NCBI GenBank assembly: GCA_963851405.1
Contig: CAWKPB010000001.1
Span: 1-64,000 of the forward strand
Length of the DNA stretch: 64,000 nt
Source of the DNA: JANPBY01 sp963851405
GTDB taxonomy: Bacteria; Actinomycetota; Actinomycetes; DATJPE01
Direction of reading: 5' to 3'
Shown: piece by piece, positions 63,151-64,000 of the stretch
Position numbering within the stretch: position 1 is the stretch's first letter
Layout: each line of letters begins with the position of its first letter
Translations under genes and position numbers: made by a program
Notes under the pieces: generated by a model
Told to the model about the DNA's origin: nothing
What the model saw: only the letters and a program-made list of their open reading frames with translations
Database searches by the model: none

Positions 63151-64000
63151 CTATTGTTCCCGAGTCAACAACGTGCGCAGCACCTGGGCGGCAGCCGCCT
63201 CCCCACTGGAAACGCACGCGGCTACGCCGAGTCCGTCGTAGGCGGCACCGCAGACCGCGAGCGCGTGCTTGGCAGTCACTGCGCGGCGAACCGTTTGGAC
63301 TCTGTCCAGATGGCCGACCCGGTATTGCGGCAACGACCCGCCCCAACGGGTCACCAAGGAAGCAACCGGCTGCACCTCTCCGCCCCAGCCAAGCGCCAGC
63401 CCGAGTTCCTCCGTGACGATATCGACCAGCTCGGCGTCGTCCCGCTGCAGAACCGCCTCGTCCCCGAATCTCCCGACCGAGGCCCGCAGGACGACAGCAT
63501 CCGGGCGCTGCTCCTGAACCCAGGCCCATTTCTGCGAAGAAAACGTGGCCGCCTTGATGGTCCGGCCGTCAACCGGAGGAACAAGGAAACCGGTGCCGGA
63601 GGGCAGCTCCGGCAGGCTCGCTCGGGCCAGCATCAGGGTGACCAAGGCCACGGAGGCGTACGGCACCTCCCGCAAGGCCGCGGCCGCCGAAGGCGCAAGG
63701 TCAGCCAGCAACCGCGCCGCCGGGGCCGCCGGCACGGCGATCACCACCCCGTCGCAGGTGATCGCCTCGGGGCTCGCCGTCGGCCCGATCACGACTCGCC
63801 AACCGGTCTTCGTCCTCTCCAGTCGACGCACGGTGCTAGCCGTTCGGATCCGGGCTCCTCGCTGCGCCGTGATAGCCCCGCCCACGGCAGCCGGGAGTTG
63901 CCCGACTCCACCTCGTAGCCCGGCAAAGACCGGCTGTCCCGACGTGCTGTCGTGGACGACGCGCGCAGCACTTCTGAGCAACGAACGCTCGACACGAACG
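63151..64000 (-). CDS. Coproporphyrinogen III oxidase (HemG/HemY/CgoX type), partial
   Basis: C-terminal 280 or so residues of an FAD-dependent porphyrinogen oxidase; the frame stays open to the right edge of the window, so the N-terminal FAD motif is outside. Visible blocks: GQPVFAGLRGGVGQLPAAV, DGVVIAVPAAPAARLL, VRRLERTKTGWRV, RWGGSLPQYRVGHLDRV and AVCGAAYDGLGVAACVSSGEAAA. With hemQ next to it, it most likely oxidises coproporphyrinogen III to coproporphyrin III. hemQ follows by 4 bases. Confidence 0.88.
   Translation of the reverse strand, partial: VRVERSLLRSAARVVHDSTSGQPVFAGLRGGVGQLPAAVGGAITAQRGARIRTASTVRRLERTKTGWRVVIGPTASPEAITCDGVVIAVPAAPAARLLADLAPSAAAALREVPYASVALVTLMLARASLPELPSGTGFLVPPVDGRTIKAATFSSQKWAWVQEQRPDAVVLRASVGRFGDEAVLQRDDAELVDIVTEELGLALGWGGEVQPVASLVTRWGGSLPQYRVGHLDRVQTVRRAVTAKHALAVCGAAYDGLGVAACVSSGEAAAAQVLRTLLTREQ

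Overview
This is a high-G+C actinobacterial chromosome segment. The evidence is the gene order and content: pgsA-patA-pimA for phosphatidylinositol mannosides, an SsgA-like protein, the coproporphyrin-dependent heme enzyme HemQ, EF-G2, GTG/TTG starts and leader-poor, overlapping genes. The SsgA-like gene points to a filamentous or otherwise morphologically complex actinomycete or a relative. I cannot place it to genus.

Region 1 (about 0.08-28.9 kb) is a conserved housekeeping block, mostly on the minus strand. In transcription order from the right it runs thrS, an HIT-family Ap4A phosphorylase, (fusA2 on +), pgsA-patA-pimA, a LemA-like protein, a DUF3048 lipoprotein, pdxS-pdxT-yebC, ruvC-ruvA-ruvB, yajC-secD-secF-apt, rel, (DUF349 protein and a membrane cyclophilin on +), an MBL hydrolase, hisS, aspS and rarA. 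It covers envelope lipid synthesis, vitamin B6, Holliday-junction processing, protein export, the stringent response and tRNA charging.

Region 2 (28.9-35.5 kb) holds a secreted sugar dehydrogenase, an AlkD-like protein whose start codon touches the 3' end of tRNA-Val(CAC), a PGPGW membrane protein, an SsgB-like protein, a pabC-pabB pair behind an arginase-family protein that has lost metal ligands, and a tRNA cluster Gly(GCC)-Cys(GCA)-Val(GAC).

Region 3 (35.5-48.5 kb) is accessory. It has an IS110-family element next to the tRNA cluster, a MerB-like protein, a LuxR regulator divergent from a small gene with a palindrome between them, methyltransferase, hydrolase and membrane-protein genes, a heavily frameshifted arylsulfotransferase, and a four-gene operon (SRPBCC-YrdB-TetR-GNAT) whose promoter carries a 15-bp inverted repeat, probably the TetR operator.

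Region 4 (48.5-64 kb) holds rsgA, a YihY-family membrane protein, a RibD-like reductase, copper genes (CopC and a CopD-CtaG fusion), DNA ligase C and, 5.3 kb away, its Prim-PolC-type polymerase, small conserved proteins (DUF3467, DUF952, MmcQ/YjbR, DinB), a TPR-LuxR regulator followed by a flavin monooxygenase, msrB, hemQ and the 3' part of the porphyrinogen oxidase gene, which runs off the right edge.

Several essential genes (rarA, aspS, hisS, ruvB, pdxT) and others (the DUF349 gene, the GNAT gene, the arylsulfotransferase gene) are interrupted by one-base indels. Several lie in G/C runs of about five bases, so sequencing or assembly error is the likeliest cause, and those products should be read as frameshift-corrected. 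No gene-free stretch exceeds 300 bases. I saw no CRISPR array, rRNA, prophage, replication origin or clearly undescribed defence system.
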